Positions 10,828-22,700 of a DNA stretch of 64,000 nucleotides are shown in pieces. Under the pieces are notes generated by a model. That model was given only the letters and a program-made list of their open reading frames with translations. It was not told where the DNA came from and did no database searches. The position numbers and the translations under genes were made by a program. This DNA is from Pyronema omphalodes (Eukaryota > Ascomycota > Pezizomycetes > Pezizales > Pyronemataceae): NCBI GenBank assembly GCA_024516155.1, contig JAJJXM010000034.1, positions 186,001-250,000 on the forward strand. The letters are read 5' to 3'. Positions within the stretch are counted from its first letter, which is position 1, and each line of letters begins with the position of its first letter.

Positions 10828-12061
10828 TCATGTTTTCTACGGTTTGGGTATACGTATCCGTTGTCGACTTATTTATTGTGTCATTAATATTTGTGCTGTG
10901 TAGCTCTTTGTTAACAATATCTATTGACTGTAGTGTGGTTTGGAATGATTACTATCAATAGACCTTATTACCTGTCAAAATGACTCTCGCATCGCTTGTG
11001 AATGCTTATTCAATGACTTGTCAACACCGCATCAATCCTGTCGACGTGGGCGCCAATAACCCCAGGTAACACCCGACCCCTGCTCACCATCGTCAGTAGC
11101 AAACACAACCACAGCCGGGTAACATCACCACACAAAACTGGAAATTAATACCACAAAATTTCACGTTTACGTGCCCGGAACCAACGTCTAAAGGTACTTC
11201 CACTTCCACACACCGCACAATGCCCGGTGGGTATATGAGTGAGGAGGGAGTAGCAAGTCGAAGAAGCGAAAAAAAAAAATTTTTTGTTCGAAGATTTGAA
11301 CGAACTTCGCACTCATATTTGTATTTTTGGTGGCATAATGCCATCTCTGTATTAGTACATATCCGGCTGCCGGCGCTATCTATGTAAGCGATAGTGTGCA
11401 GACGTCGGGTAATGGTCGTCACTATAGTATGCATGTCGCGGCTTAATCGCTGCACATAAATAGCTGTGATGAACGATGTAATGACTCTCTTTAATGAGTT
11501 CTTGCAATAATTGTAGTACTTGAAGTCTTTTGTACAGTATGGGATTGGGGGATACATGATTTACAATGATGAGTTTGGCTTTTTCTTTTTTCTTCCCCGT
11601 TTTTGATGTTGGATTTTTTCCTATGATGCCAATCATTTATCCTTCTGAAGGGATTATTTCCTTTTTGAAAGCTATTTCCATATTCTGATAGATTATCTGA
11701 AACACTATGTCTATTACTGATTAACCTTCCCATTTATGATTGACATGGGATTTTGGCTAACTCTTGTGAACTTTAGGTGGAACGATTTGATGCGTGTGTA
11801 TAAAACATATTTCAGCTCATGTACGTACTTCTCCACTTGCCCACCCCCTATCTTCATTCCCCCCTCCCCCTTTCCCAATTTTTAGAGAATTATTAACAGA
11901 TCCATGCACCATATCCCTGCAGTAGTCATCGTCTTCCCAGACCTGACCCGCTACTAGAGTATCTAGCGGAGGCGACCCCGTTGTATGTAGTGCGCGGTTT
12001 GTAGATCCAACCCTCGAACTCTAGCGAACACGGATGATCTCCACCTAAGTCATGACAATCC

Positions 12062-12448
12062 CTATAGATATTGAATCCATGGGGGTGAGGAAAGCAACCT
12101 ACCATCATGACTTGGGGCCTGCACCAAGGTCTCATTGTAACCTTTCCGTGGTTGTTGGAGAATGCAATGATATTTGCGCGAAGCCTTTTCTGTTTTTCTT
12201 TCTTGTGACGACAAGAAAGAAACATTCCTAGAGGGGCCTGTTATTAGAGCATGCCTTTGGTTCTTTGGGACCTTTGTGGAGCCTTGTGGCTTCTTGGATT
12301 TCCTGGGTTTCCTTGGCTGGGCTTTGGTTCCCCAGAAAATTCCTTGACGCCTATGGTTCCCCGGCCTCTTGGTTCCTTTGGTGAAGAACTCCGGTTCTAA
12401 CAGAGGTGACGGGATATACCCGTTTGTTTTATACCCCGCTCTAGGGGG
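12062..12448 (-). other. Stop-free Lys/Pro-rich tract, possibly a coding remnant or internal exon
   Basis: 128 consecutive sense codons on the minus strand with no ATG. The translation is rich in Lys, Pro, Gln and Arg in its first half (KAQPRKPRKSKK) and mixed in its second half. It could be an internal exon of an unrecognised gene, a decayed gene, or chance. No homologous family is recognised. Confidence 0.2.
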
Positions 12449-13198
12449 TTAAAAACACCTTTGCAAGACAGCCTACTTTGTGAAGGGGCGAGGAATCTCA
12501 ACCTATTATCTTGTACTAGGACCTGCAAAGATGGCGTATCGAGATGTCTTGGTAATAAGGTATCTAGGTACTACCGAGCCTTCTTGTGGTTGAGAAGAAA
12601 ATCGGATCACCATATTATTCCTTCGGGGATAATAGGTGATATATCGGCGACCACTGATTTCCATTTATGAGTTGAGCTCCATAGATGAGAAGCTGTGATG
12701 TGGTTTGTGTGGTTCTTCTTACCTAATGGTAGGGGTAATTAGACACTTGTGACAGGAAGCACCGTTACTGAAAAGGACGTTGATGGCTAAGATGGATAGC
12801 ACCTGATCTTGTCATAAGGCTGATGAGGGCAAGGGCTTTGGTCCGGCGTACGCCTGGGTGGGTGCTCCCCGAATGCGCGATTCTTTTTTGGCTGGCTGAG
12901 GCGAGCGAAGGGAATCGCGTTTGTGGTTTCTTGGAAGGTTTTGGGTAGTGAAACAGATTTAGTTACGACGCTTCCCATTGATTATTGACTCTTGATCCCT
13001 TGAATTTAGGGTTTCTGCCTATTTTCCCACATCCGTCTATTCCGTGTTCCCTTGTTTGTAAAGTTACGTGAGCCAAATAAAGTATTGTAAGAGTCTATGC
13101 TAGCCTTCAATACCCTCAGTTGCAGGGGAAGAACGCATAGCATACCCATTTCACTGGATGAAAACGAATCTTTCATACCTCTATGACCTTTTGACTTC

Positions 13199-13262
13199 GC
13201 TTCCCCTTCTTCTTCCCCTTCTTCTTCCCCTTCTTCTCCCCTTTCCTTTTCCCCTTCCTTTT
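13199..13262 (+). repeat. Polypyrimidine CTTCTTCCCC repeat
   Basis: A run of CTTCTTCCC/CTTTTCCC units on the plus strand. It is a simple sequence. Confidence 0.8.
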
Positions 13263-14464
13263 CCCTCCACCTTCACACCACAACACAACTTCTCAACAGA
13301 ATGCTTCACATCTAGCAGCCAGCTATCTTCTCAACGCAAGTGAATATTTCTTAAACTTACAATAACCTTAATCTAATACATCCTGTTCTTCGGCCTTGGT
13401 TCATTCTGTGCCCCAGAGAAGCAGCTCCAGGAACCATTTAACGTATTTCAACATTTGGATCAAAAACAAAACCATGAGATCGAAACTCCCAATGGATAAG
13501 AATTCCACAATCCGAAAATAGATCATTTTTTGTGCTTGATGATATTGTTGTACGGTAATCCCTATATACCCATTCTTGTTCTCAGCTAGGGCAGTGGTCA
13601 CATGACATCATATTCCATCACTCGTACAAAAAATACGGTGTGATACCCCATGAACCGGTCGCGTCGTACTGGCGTAATGGTAGGATAAATATCCCCCGGT
13701 GAACTCAAATCAATATTCTTTCAAAAACATCTTCCCAACGCCTATTCACCAGAAATATCGACATACACCAAAGAATAAACCCCCCCATTCTAATCAAGTG
13801 ATATCAGACAATCAAGCTACTAAATAGTAAAATCATCAACCACCTTTCCCCGACCGAGAACCTTACCCTATCCAGGCCAAATTCCACAGCCAAAGGAATC
13901 CTGTAAAACCAGCTCCTATTTCAATATAACCCAAGCCCCGAACCCCGAGCCCAAGTTTACCCCTCATACAAACCTATCGAACATCAACCTTTCGGCTTCA
14001 TCGATCTGCTCTTTCTTTTTATCACTAAACTTGAAGAACAGGCATGTATAGAATATTTTTTAGAATCTCTCATCCTGAATATGCCCTGCTTCTCTTAAAT
14101 TGAAGTTTCTACTATCACGAAGGAAAACCGAAAACGGAAAAACTGAGCAAGATCGTATGACGCCCTTCCTTGCCCGGATGGGCAGATATTAGATACTAAT
14201 TCTACTGTAGAAATTTTATAATTGGGTAAAATATATAAGAATTAACAAGGAAAGAGGAGCGGGGAGATTGACCCAGAAAAATTTGGAGTAGCGATAGGAT
14301 GGTGTGTGGTGGAGGATAAAGTAGACAATGGCTGCACGTAGGAATGTCTAAGGAACAATCAAAAAATGTGTTTTTTACTGTAGCGTTGCGGGGTATATAT
14401 TCAATATCTGGTGCTCGACGTGAGGATTGTATTAAGGCCATGGTGGGTTTCATGTACGGTACGT

Positions 14465-14527
14465 GGACAAAAGTGACCGTCACTTTTCTGTGCTAAGCGC
14501 CGCGCTAGGTGACGGCCACTTTTGTCC
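14465..14527. repeat. Strong inverted repeat / hairpin with overlapping palindrome
   Basis: Arm 1, 14465-14483 (GGACAAAAGTGACCGTCAC), and arm 2, 14509-14527, are reverse complements at 18 of 19 positions with a 25-nt GC-rich loop. Similarity continues outward into imperfect TGTACG-containing flanks. Arm 1 also sits in a near-perfect palindrome, 14469-14487 (AAAAGTGACCGTCACTTTT, 9-nt arms around one C). Two mutually exclusive hairpins are therefore possible. Confidence 0.85.
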
Positions 14528-14900
14528 AGCACCTCGTACAATCACTCGTAGACGATAGGAATTATCAAAAGATTACTTTTTGATGTATTATTCACACTTG
14601 AGTGACTTTAATTGACAAAGATTTGATAAATACTTTCTGCTGCTTTTGAATCTGTTATTAACATTAGGAAACCATCATTAAATTACAATACATTAGCCAG
14701 CCCAATGCAAAAAACAAGCGCTCCTTCTCGAAGTAGGATGATCAGTTCTATTTTGAGAAGAACCGAACAATTTAATAAGGAATAAAAAATGTTATTTGGG
14801 CTTTAACTGAAAACTTTGGGCTTCTCCCAAGTTCCCAACGACAGTGGGGATACCCCTTAGGGTGTATTGAAACCTGATACCCTCAAGCGAATTCTTCCCA

Positions 14901-15062
14901 ATCACATAGTAGTCAGGACCCAGGTCAACCACCACCTCCCAATCAGTGAAACCCTTTGCTAACCTTCCCAAACACTACCTCCATAGCGGCATCGTCAGAG
15001 CGGTAACCCATCATAGTTGGCGGTCGGTGTTCCCAAATCCCACGACTCCACGTTTCGAGATT
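14901..15062 (-). pseudogene. Diverged duplicate copy 1 (possible coding remnant)
   Basis: On the minus strand this 162-nt segment aligns without any gap to 15256-15417 at roughly two-thirds identity. In the frame that is best conserved between copies, it reads through WEH-RPPT-MMGYRSDDA-AME and GKVSK, then hits a stop at 14943. In another frame the downstream part is open and looks protein-like (WEVVVDLGPDYYVIGK), reaching on to about 14800. The frames disagree, so if this was coding it is broken. No family recognised. Confidence 0.35.
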
Positions 15063-15198
15063 TCCTGCGCGGCAAAGGGAATATCATCAACGGTAGACAA
15101 GCGCAAACATTGTGTTTCGGAACGTAGTTAATTCTGGTTGTAAACAACACAGGAGGAAACTTAAACCTTGAATCATGCCCCTTTCCAAATATGAATGA

Positions 15199-15417
15199 TC
15201 ATCGGGAGGTGATAACATTCCTCCATACTACTCGCTGCTCAGACGAAGTATCAAACTCGTATCGGATTATGGGCCCAGGTTTACTGCCACCGTCGAATCT
15301 AGGAGACTCTTTGCTAACTTTCCCATCATCTGCCTCCATATCGGCATCGTCAGAGCAGTAACCCATCATGTTCAGTGGCAGATCTTCCCAAGCACCATGT
15401 AGAGACGTTTTGATATT
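15199..15417 (-). pseudogene. Diverged duplicate copy 2 with a 56-codon open frame
   Basis: This is the counterpart of 14901-15062 (aligned part 15256-15417). An ATG at 15369 opens a 56-aa frame ending at 15199. It starts MMGYCSDDADME, is acidic early, and continues through GKVSKE to a C-terminus RVVWRNVITSR. The frame is also open about 16 codons upstream of the ATG (AWEDLPLN), matching copy 1. It may be a short gene, an exon or a relic. Absence of indels between the copies despite heavy substitution hints at past coding constraint. Confidence 0.3.
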
Positions 15418-15928
15418 GCTCTAATTGTAGAGTACAGTATGGTTGTGGTTATCCCCATAATCTTTTTAAAGTCTCAGTTGTGGGGCTATCTGTAGGGATT
15501 ATTAGTATTGCGATTTTAAAACATAGAAAGGGATTATATTACAAATAATCAAGGACTCTATAATAGAAGAAAGAAGATGAACCAGTACCGTTGGTGGGAA
15601 TTTCACGTCACAGGTGCCAAACACCAATAGTGGAGGAAAGGTGGAGTTTTGTATATCTGTAGGTAGAAAGAGAAGTTCTGCTGATAGCCTGGTAGGTGGA
15701 GGGTGTACATATGACTTTGATCCCGGCTAGCCTTTCTCAAACTCACCATCTTACCAAGGGAACCCTGTCACTTTAACCGCTACCGGTGAATTTGTCCAAC
15801 TCTTTTCCTCACTTCACCGTTTGATTTTCTGTACTATGCATATTCCCTGATACACGGAATTATCGAATATTTCGGAATTTGGAATAGCATTGATACTAAA
15901 AATCTCCGAAAAATAAATCCCAAAAACA

Positions 15929-15946
15929 TCCCCCCCCCCCCCCCCC
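15929..15946. repeat. C18 homopolymer
   Basis: Eighteen consecutive C on the plus strand. Similar in kind to the G/C runs at 6281, 26880 and 31360. Confidence 0.9.
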
Positions 15947-16087
15947 ACCCCGCTGCCTCCGCAAAAAAATCAACACTACCAAAAGAAAAAAGCAAAAAAA
16001 TGTAAACAAGAAAACAAAAAATGAGCCCTCCTCCTCTCCAAAGTTCATACTATAAACATTACCCTGTCCTCCTATATAGAAGTCACA

Positions 16088-16131
16088 GGTATAGGTATAG
16101 GTATAGGTATAGGTATAGGTATAGGTATAGG
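16088..16131 (+). repeat. (GGTATA)7 microsatellite
   Basis: Seven perfect GGTATA units plus GG, directly followed after a few bases by the AATCAC array. Confidence 0.95.
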
Positions 16132-16140
16132 CGTAGTCAC

Positions 16141-16230
16141 AATCACAATCACAATCACAATCACAATCACAATCACAATCACAATCACAATCACAATCAC
16201 AATCACAATCACAATCACAATCACAATCAC
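16141..16230 (+). repeat. (AATCAC)15 microsatellite
   Basis: Fifteen uninterrupted AATCAC units. The repeat has no stop in some frames and therefore generates spurious His-Asn or Cys-Asp dipeptide frames on the two strands. Confidence 0.95.
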
Positions 16231-17184
16231 ACAGAGCACTCGAATTATTTAATATCATTTCATATCATTTCCATTATCATTATTATCACCATTACCATTA
16301 CCATTGACGCCAACCAATCAATCAATCAACCAACCAATCAATCAATCAATCAATCAAAAAAAGAAAACAATTCATTCTATCTCTATATAGCCATCTTCTT
16401 AAAGCACAACAATCTAAAAAAACTCAAACAAAACAACCAACCAAACAACCAAACAACCAAACAAAGCTCACAGCCTAATAACAATCATCAACATCATCAT
16501 CAACAACAATCACATAAACGAATACACGACTGCATAAACGCATGAATCCACAAATCCATTTCTACTCTACACATCCTTTCATCCTCCCACCATTTCATCC
16601 CTTCAACTTCCAAAGTTCTCAAAACAGAACATCTCCATATATCAAATTGTCAAGTAAATCAATCAAGTATAAAAAAAAATAAAACAAAAAAAAAATAGAA
16701 CAAAATACGCCATATACGCCCCTATGCCTGACCATCCTGCATTCAAAAAAGCAAAAAAAAAAAGAGGGAAATTTTTGAAAGACAAAAAACGAAAGGAAAA
16801 AAAACAAAAGACAAAAGACAGAAAAGCAAGAAAGCAATACAAAACAACAGAAAACAAAAAACGAAAGGAAAAAAAAAAGACAAAAAAGGGAAACAAAAGA
16901 AAAAGAAAGTTAAAAAAAAACAATAAATATCCGTAACATAATAGCAGTAAAAAACGAAAAAAATAAGAAGAAAAAAACATAAATCAAGAAAACAAAAAAA
17001 CAAAAAAAAACAAAAAAAAGCAACCAAAACCCCAATCAACAATGCATAACAAAAGAAAGACAATAATTTTACCCCGACACAAGAAAGAAAAAAAAAAGAC
17101 AAAGGAAGCATTTCAAAAATAACCGCTTCCAAACAAAAAGAAAAAAATCAAAATCCAAGATCCAAGATCAGCTTTTTCTTATAA

Positions 17185-17292
17185 ACCATTCCATTACCAG
17201 ACAACAATAATTAAGACCAGCTTTTTTTTTACTTGTATCCATTACCACAAACCACCAAACCACAATAAGTAAGACCAGCTTTTTTTTTATCT
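17185..17292 (-). repeat. Duplicated ~65-bp segment in the 3' flank of the forkhead gene
   Basis: The motif AAGACCAGCTTTTTTTT recurs at about 17212 and 17271 (plus strand), with related GATCAGCTTTTTC at about 17167. Around it, CCATTACCA and ACAATAA are also repeated. It may be a duplicated 3' UTR element of the minus-strand gene. Confidence 0.6.
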
Positions 17293-17520
17293 ATCCAAAC
17301 GCCATAAACTCCATCCCATTTCATCACCCAAGCCCAAACCCAAGCCCAAAACTCCCGCTAATATCAGTCCCAAAAACCAAAACAGCAAAGGTAAGTAAAT
17401 ACTCCCCAAACTCCCGCTTTTCAGCCAACCCCCGAGAAACTTCGTCGTGCCATTAATATCCATCCAGCAATTTCCTACCCTTCGGCGTGCGCCGTACTTG
17501 TGATTAGTTGCAGAACGTTC

Positions 17521-19756
17521 CTAAGGAGTTCTTTGAAGCGGCGTAGACGAGGCCGCAGCACCCTGAGACTGGAGCTGCTGCGACTGGATTTGAGGTGTCG
17601 CAGGTGCTGAGGCAGACTGCTGAACTTGCTGGGGTTGTTGGACTACTTGCGGCTGAGCTGCAAGTGGAGTAGCTGGGGCCGAGGCGAAGCGTGGGGTCTG
17701 GTAGGCTGCTTGGAGCTGCTGCTGAGGGATCTGAGCAGTAGGCGGTAGTGACTGGAACCCAGGAGTCCGGAGAGCCTGCCGAGCCAGGTTTGCAGCTTGG
17801 GCTGGCTGGTACAGGCTCAGAAAAGATGGGGCCGGCTGGACGGGCTGCGCCTGCTGGACGGCCTGAATTTGCTGAACCGGTTGCATCTGCTGAACAGGTT
17901 GCATCTGCTGAATAGGTTGCATCTGCTGGACAGGTTGCATCTGCTGGACAGGCTGCATCTGCTGGACAGGCTGCATCTGCTGGACAGGCTGCATCTGCTG
18001 GACAGGTTGTACCATCTGCTGAGTCTGTTGAGCCATCATAGCCTGCTGCGAGTCAATACTCCTACTCCTGCTGCGTGCCTCCCGCATTCCCGCATCAGCC
18101 TGGTTCTGGGGACTCTGAGTTGCTGATGAGAGAACTTGTGCTGAATGCATCTGCGGGCTCGGTGTTGTTGCTAAAGGGGGCTGAGGACCCGAGGAAATCT
18201 GGGGAGTCGAAGGAGAGGTTTGATGCTGAGCAACCTGAGGAAGTTGGGGAACCTGGTTAATAAAGCCATTCAACGGCTGATCGGAACTCTGTTCCTCAGT
18301 GTGCACCTTCTTGGCAGCGGGTGCTTCAGAGAGGATGACGACGTCCGCATCTTCGGATGCGAGACGTTTTCCGTTTTCGTTGATGACGGGAGCGGGCGGT
18401 TGGTACTGAGGCTGCGATTGCTGTTGCTGTTGCTGGTTGTATGTCTGATCCATGGGAGGTTGCTGTGGCTGGTATGAATTAGCACCCTGCCACATGGGCT
18501 GGTTGGGATAAGAGTATACCATCTGAGGCATCTGCTGTTGCTGCTGCTGTCCCACAAATGAGTTCTGCAGCGGCTGCGTCTGATATGCATTAACATCGAT
18601 GGCAGGCAATTGACCAAAGGTGTACCATACCGGCTGTGGAATACTTCCAGGTTGCATTGGCTGCTGGTGAGGTATCTGGGCAGCTGGCTGGTTCTGCGAA
18701 GAGACAGGCATTGGGATAGGAGCTTGTGCGGCAATTGCAGACAGGGTGGTAGGCGTTGTAAACTGGACCTGTTGTTGCTGTGGAGCAGGTTGTCCAAACT
18801 GCTGACTCTTCTGAGCACCAAGTACAGGAGGTTGCTGGTATGGTTGCTGGACTCTTTGTGTCGGAGTGCGGGGTAGTTCGTGACCATATTTTCTGGCCTT
18901 TATCTCCAGAACTCTACTTCTGAATCGTAGTCTGTCAGAGTAACTCATCCTCAAAACTTTCTGAACCATTGCCGGGATTGCGCCTCTATTACTGTTGCTC
19001 GTGGAAGTTGGACTGAGTGGCTGCTGAACCGGAGCCTGCTGCTGTTGAGGCAGAGCCTGTTGCTGGATGGTAAACTGCTGCTGTTGAGGCAGAGCCTGTT
19101 GCTGGGCGGTAAACTGCTGCTGTTGAGGCAGAGCCTGTTGCTGGGCGGTAAACTGCTGCTGTTGAGGCAGAGCCTGTTGCTGGGCGGTAAACTGTTGCTG
19201 TTGAGGCAGAGCCTGTTGCTGGGCGGTAAACTGCTGCTGTTGAGGCAGAACCTGCTGCTGGGTCATAACCTGCTGCTGTTGGGTCATAACCTGCTGCTGT
19301 TGGGTCATAACCTGCTGCTGTTGAGACTGGGCCTGTTGTGCTTGTTGAGGTCTCTGGTAGGGAGGTGGTTGTGGCGGTGCTGAAGTAGTGGTAGATGCAG
19401 CACCCGTTGTAGGCAAAACACCCTCGGACACCAAGCGGGACTGGAATTGTTTGAGGAAATCATCCATTCTTGTAACAGTACCTGCGGCCTGAAGATGCCT
19501 CAAAATCTCCAAGACATGAGTTGCATTTTCGAGATAGCTGGCGTTAGCTGGGACCTGCTTGCTCCAAGCTGCTATCTTTTCTTCGACCGATGCTATAGCC
19601 CTCTTAAGGTCGAGGTTGCCGTCCTTGGATTGCATAGTATCGAGAGCTAGCTGTGGGTGAGGAATAGGCGCTGCCAACGGCCGAGATCCTTGAGTCGGGG
19701 CTTGAGGAGCCGATCTGTGGGGGGGCATGAACGGTGGGGGGGCAGGAACCATGGGG

Positions 19757-19788
<32 letters not shown>

Positions 19789-22700
19789 CTGCTGCTGCTG
19801 GAGAGACTGATTATTTTGCATTTGTGTGGTCGTCAACTGTGTTTGCTGTGGTTGGAGTCCATTAACAGCGGTGGTGGGTTGGAAAGTATAAGGTTGTTGG
19901 TATGTTGTTGTTTGAGTGGCCTGGTGAGTATTGGGATGCAACACCATCTGCCCGTGCTGTTGAAGTTGCATCGACGTGAAATCGTAAGAAGCAGTCTGTG
20001 TAGCTGTCCTGGAACTTGTCTTCTTATCCTTGTCAATTGTCTGGCCTTCAACAATACCCCACAACCATCCTTTTCCAGCCCGGTCAACTTTGCGGAAAGC
20101 CTTATGCTGGCCCAGATTATGTCGTACGCTACTCTGCCATCCATTGGTAGAAACCCTAAACTTGTAGTAAGGGTATTTGGTTTCAATGGCTTTATAAATT
20201 TGGGGCAACGACATCTGTTTATCAGGTGAATTTGAAATCGCTTCATGGATCATTATCACGTAAGAAACCGAAGGCTTATTTAAAGCCTCCGCAGGTAAGT
20301 CCGCCTCGTTAATTTCTGGGCTTGGTGACCTCAACTTTGTCGACTTACTCTTCGGAGCAGCCTTGGGTTTGGTCGGTTTCTCGGCAGCAGCAGGCTGCTG
20401 ATAATGCTGGATCGGATATTGGGTATGATCCGGCATGGGTTGCATCATCATACTCTGGTCGTTGAACAAATTGGGATCAATATTTGCATTCTGCGGAGCT
20501 TGCTGCAAATATTGCAAATTGTGCATCTCAGGATGTGAAGCCATCTGCATCTGAGGCTGCGATGGTTGTTGATATACCGCCTGTTGAGCCATAGGCTGCT
20601 GCTGGAACCCAGGTGCTTGAGATATTGGCTGTGGCTGGGTAGGAGGCATTTGCGGCGGGTTTACAGGAAGAGCGAAGTCCTGTACAGGTTGGAACTCCTG
20701 CGGCTGGGTGGGTAAATGGAGTACCGGCGCAGGTGGCGCGGGAGCTGAGGATACATGCGGCAGAAGCAACTGTGGTGGCTGCTTGGGCTGCTTGGGAGAG
20801 GGCGTTTGATGCGGAGTAGTCTTTGCTGAGCCCATTGGTGTGACAGTAGGGAGAATGAGCCCAGGAGGGTCTTTCTTGGGCTGTGTTGCCAATTTCTTCG
20901 CCTGCTGTTGTTGTTCAAGCAACATCTGCTGCTCCTGTCTTCTCTTGGACTGAGCCATCAGTTCGATCTGGATTTTAAGCTGTCGTTCTTCAAACTCTCG
21001 TGCAGCTCGCTCCTTCTCCTTCGCAGACTTCTGCTCCTTTTCTTTCTGAGTCATAGCCGCAGGTTTCCTTGGCTTTGGTTCAACTTCCTTACGCTGGGCA
21101 ACCTCTTTTGGTCTCTGAGGCTTGTCGTCTGATACAGCCTGCTGTTGACGTCTACGGATAGCAGCGTCCGTGGCACGTTGCTCCGCAAGCCGCTGCTTCT
21201 TCTTCTCTTTCTTCCCTTCCTGCTGCTCTAATGCGGCGAGAAGAGTATCTCGTTGGCATTGGATGTCCGTGATTTTGCTCCTCAAGAGTTCGAGCTTTGA
21301 ATTGGTAGCTCGGTTTCGCTTGGACGTCTTGTTTCGGTGTTGACGGCTGACCTTATGCTTTAGCAATTCTCGTTTGATTGCGTGAATACTCTTGCCCGGA
21401 CGTTTGCTAGACGTTACGGGCCTCTTATATGGTCGATCGGAATCAGACGAGTCATCGTCGTCCGAGTCCGAGTCCTCGGCCTGACTATCCTCACGGTCCG
21501 CATCCTCGCCGGAGATTCCATCATCGTTATCCTCATTTGCCATATCGTGGTCCTCCTCGGCATCGCTGGCCTCGGGCTCAGAGAGATCTTCGTCACTAAA
21601 TTCTGACAAAGCGTTGTTGTCCACTTCGTCGTCGTAGAACTTCATTTTACCCTTTCCACCGGTATGTCTTGGAGGTGGTGGTGGTGGGCTCAACAACTGT
21701 TCTTCTGGTATTTCGGGTTGGTGCGAGTCAGATATTACTGGCCAATTATTGATCGGCTCCTCTGGAATTCGGTCGTCTGGTAAGATTACATTGAATGAAA
21801 TGCCACCAATTTGTACCTACAAAAAATTAGCATTCTTGATTTCAAAACAATCAAAAAATAATAATAAATCCGATTTCTTTTTTTCAAGGGAGGTACACAC
21901 CTTGAATTCTTCGTCGCTCTTCCCCAGGACAATTGTTGATCCAGGGCCACAATATTCCTCGTTGACAAAAGCGCCGTTCTTTCCCATGATGTCAAATTCG
22001 AAGCGTTGTTTGGCACCGTTAAAAGACAACCTCGCATGCTTTCGAGAAATATTTTTCATGGGAATTAAATCCATGTCCGACTCTTTTCCACCAACAGATT
22101 TTAACGGCAGGTGAATAATAGGCTCCTCCTGAGCTGCATATTGCTGAAAAGGATTTCCATATGGATCCTGGAATTCTCCGCCTGGAAACACGACAGAATT
22201 TTTACGGATCGGGGTACCTGGACCGGATGCGTTTCGGGATCCACCCTTCTTCTTCTTCTTCTTCTTTTTATCCCGCCTCAAACTATCCAGTCCACTCTGT
22301 GTCGTATTGCCGATTGCCTTCTGTGGCCTAGTTTCGATAACAGTGCTTCCGTCCGGTCCAATTTGTGTGTAGGTGTTGCTGCTAGCAGCATCTCGTCTTC
22401 CAAATAGAACCGATTTCGTCTTGATATAGAATGTGTTTCCGGATTCAAAATCTAATCTTAGATATGCAGCAACCATGTCTGTAGGTTTTCCTTCAAATTC
22501 AGTTGCCTGCATTAACTGGTTCATATTATCCATTGAAATTCGGGTATCGAAATCCAAACCCCTCTCTTGACGATCCCGCAATTGTTCCAACCCCGCAATT
22601 CCAACAGCAGAACTTCTTCTTCGCTGTTGTTGTGCAAAGTCGTAAAACTCGTGTAAAGCTCCAGGGTTCACAACTGGAGATGGAACCACGGAATTTTCTC

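Larger units (their letters stand above)
10828..14464. other. Gene-poor interval with one coding-like minus-strand tract
   Basis: No confident gene. Holds a 128-codon stop-free minus frame at 12062-12448 (listed separately), a short ATG frame at 12787-12978 (minus, 63 codons, no family) and a polypyrimidine tract (CTTCTTCCCC units) at about 13199-13262. The frames at 11093-11733 overlap one another and have no protein features. Confidence 0.45.
15418..17520. other. Intergenic, simple-repeat-rich, 3' of the forkhead gene
   Basis: No gene. Contains a C18 run, (GGTATA)7, (AATCAC)15, CAATC/CAACC repeats and long A-rich tracts (about 16670-17110). Long apparent frames here (His-Asn alternations, Lys- or Phe-rich) are products of the repeats. 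Confidence 0.7.

Noticed and set aside
16021..16545. 174-codon frame with alternating His-Asn and Arg-Tyr
   Set aside because: Entirely generated by the GGTATA and AATCAC microsatellites and flanking CAATC repeats.
16619..17132. Phe/Leu-rich minus frames that look like membrane proteins
   Set aside because: They are translations of an A-rich tract in the 3' flank of the forkhead gene, with Phe from TTT/TTC.
19045..19383. Leu-rich plus frame with LLL repeats
   Set aside because: Antisense shadow of the Gln repeats in the forkhead gene.
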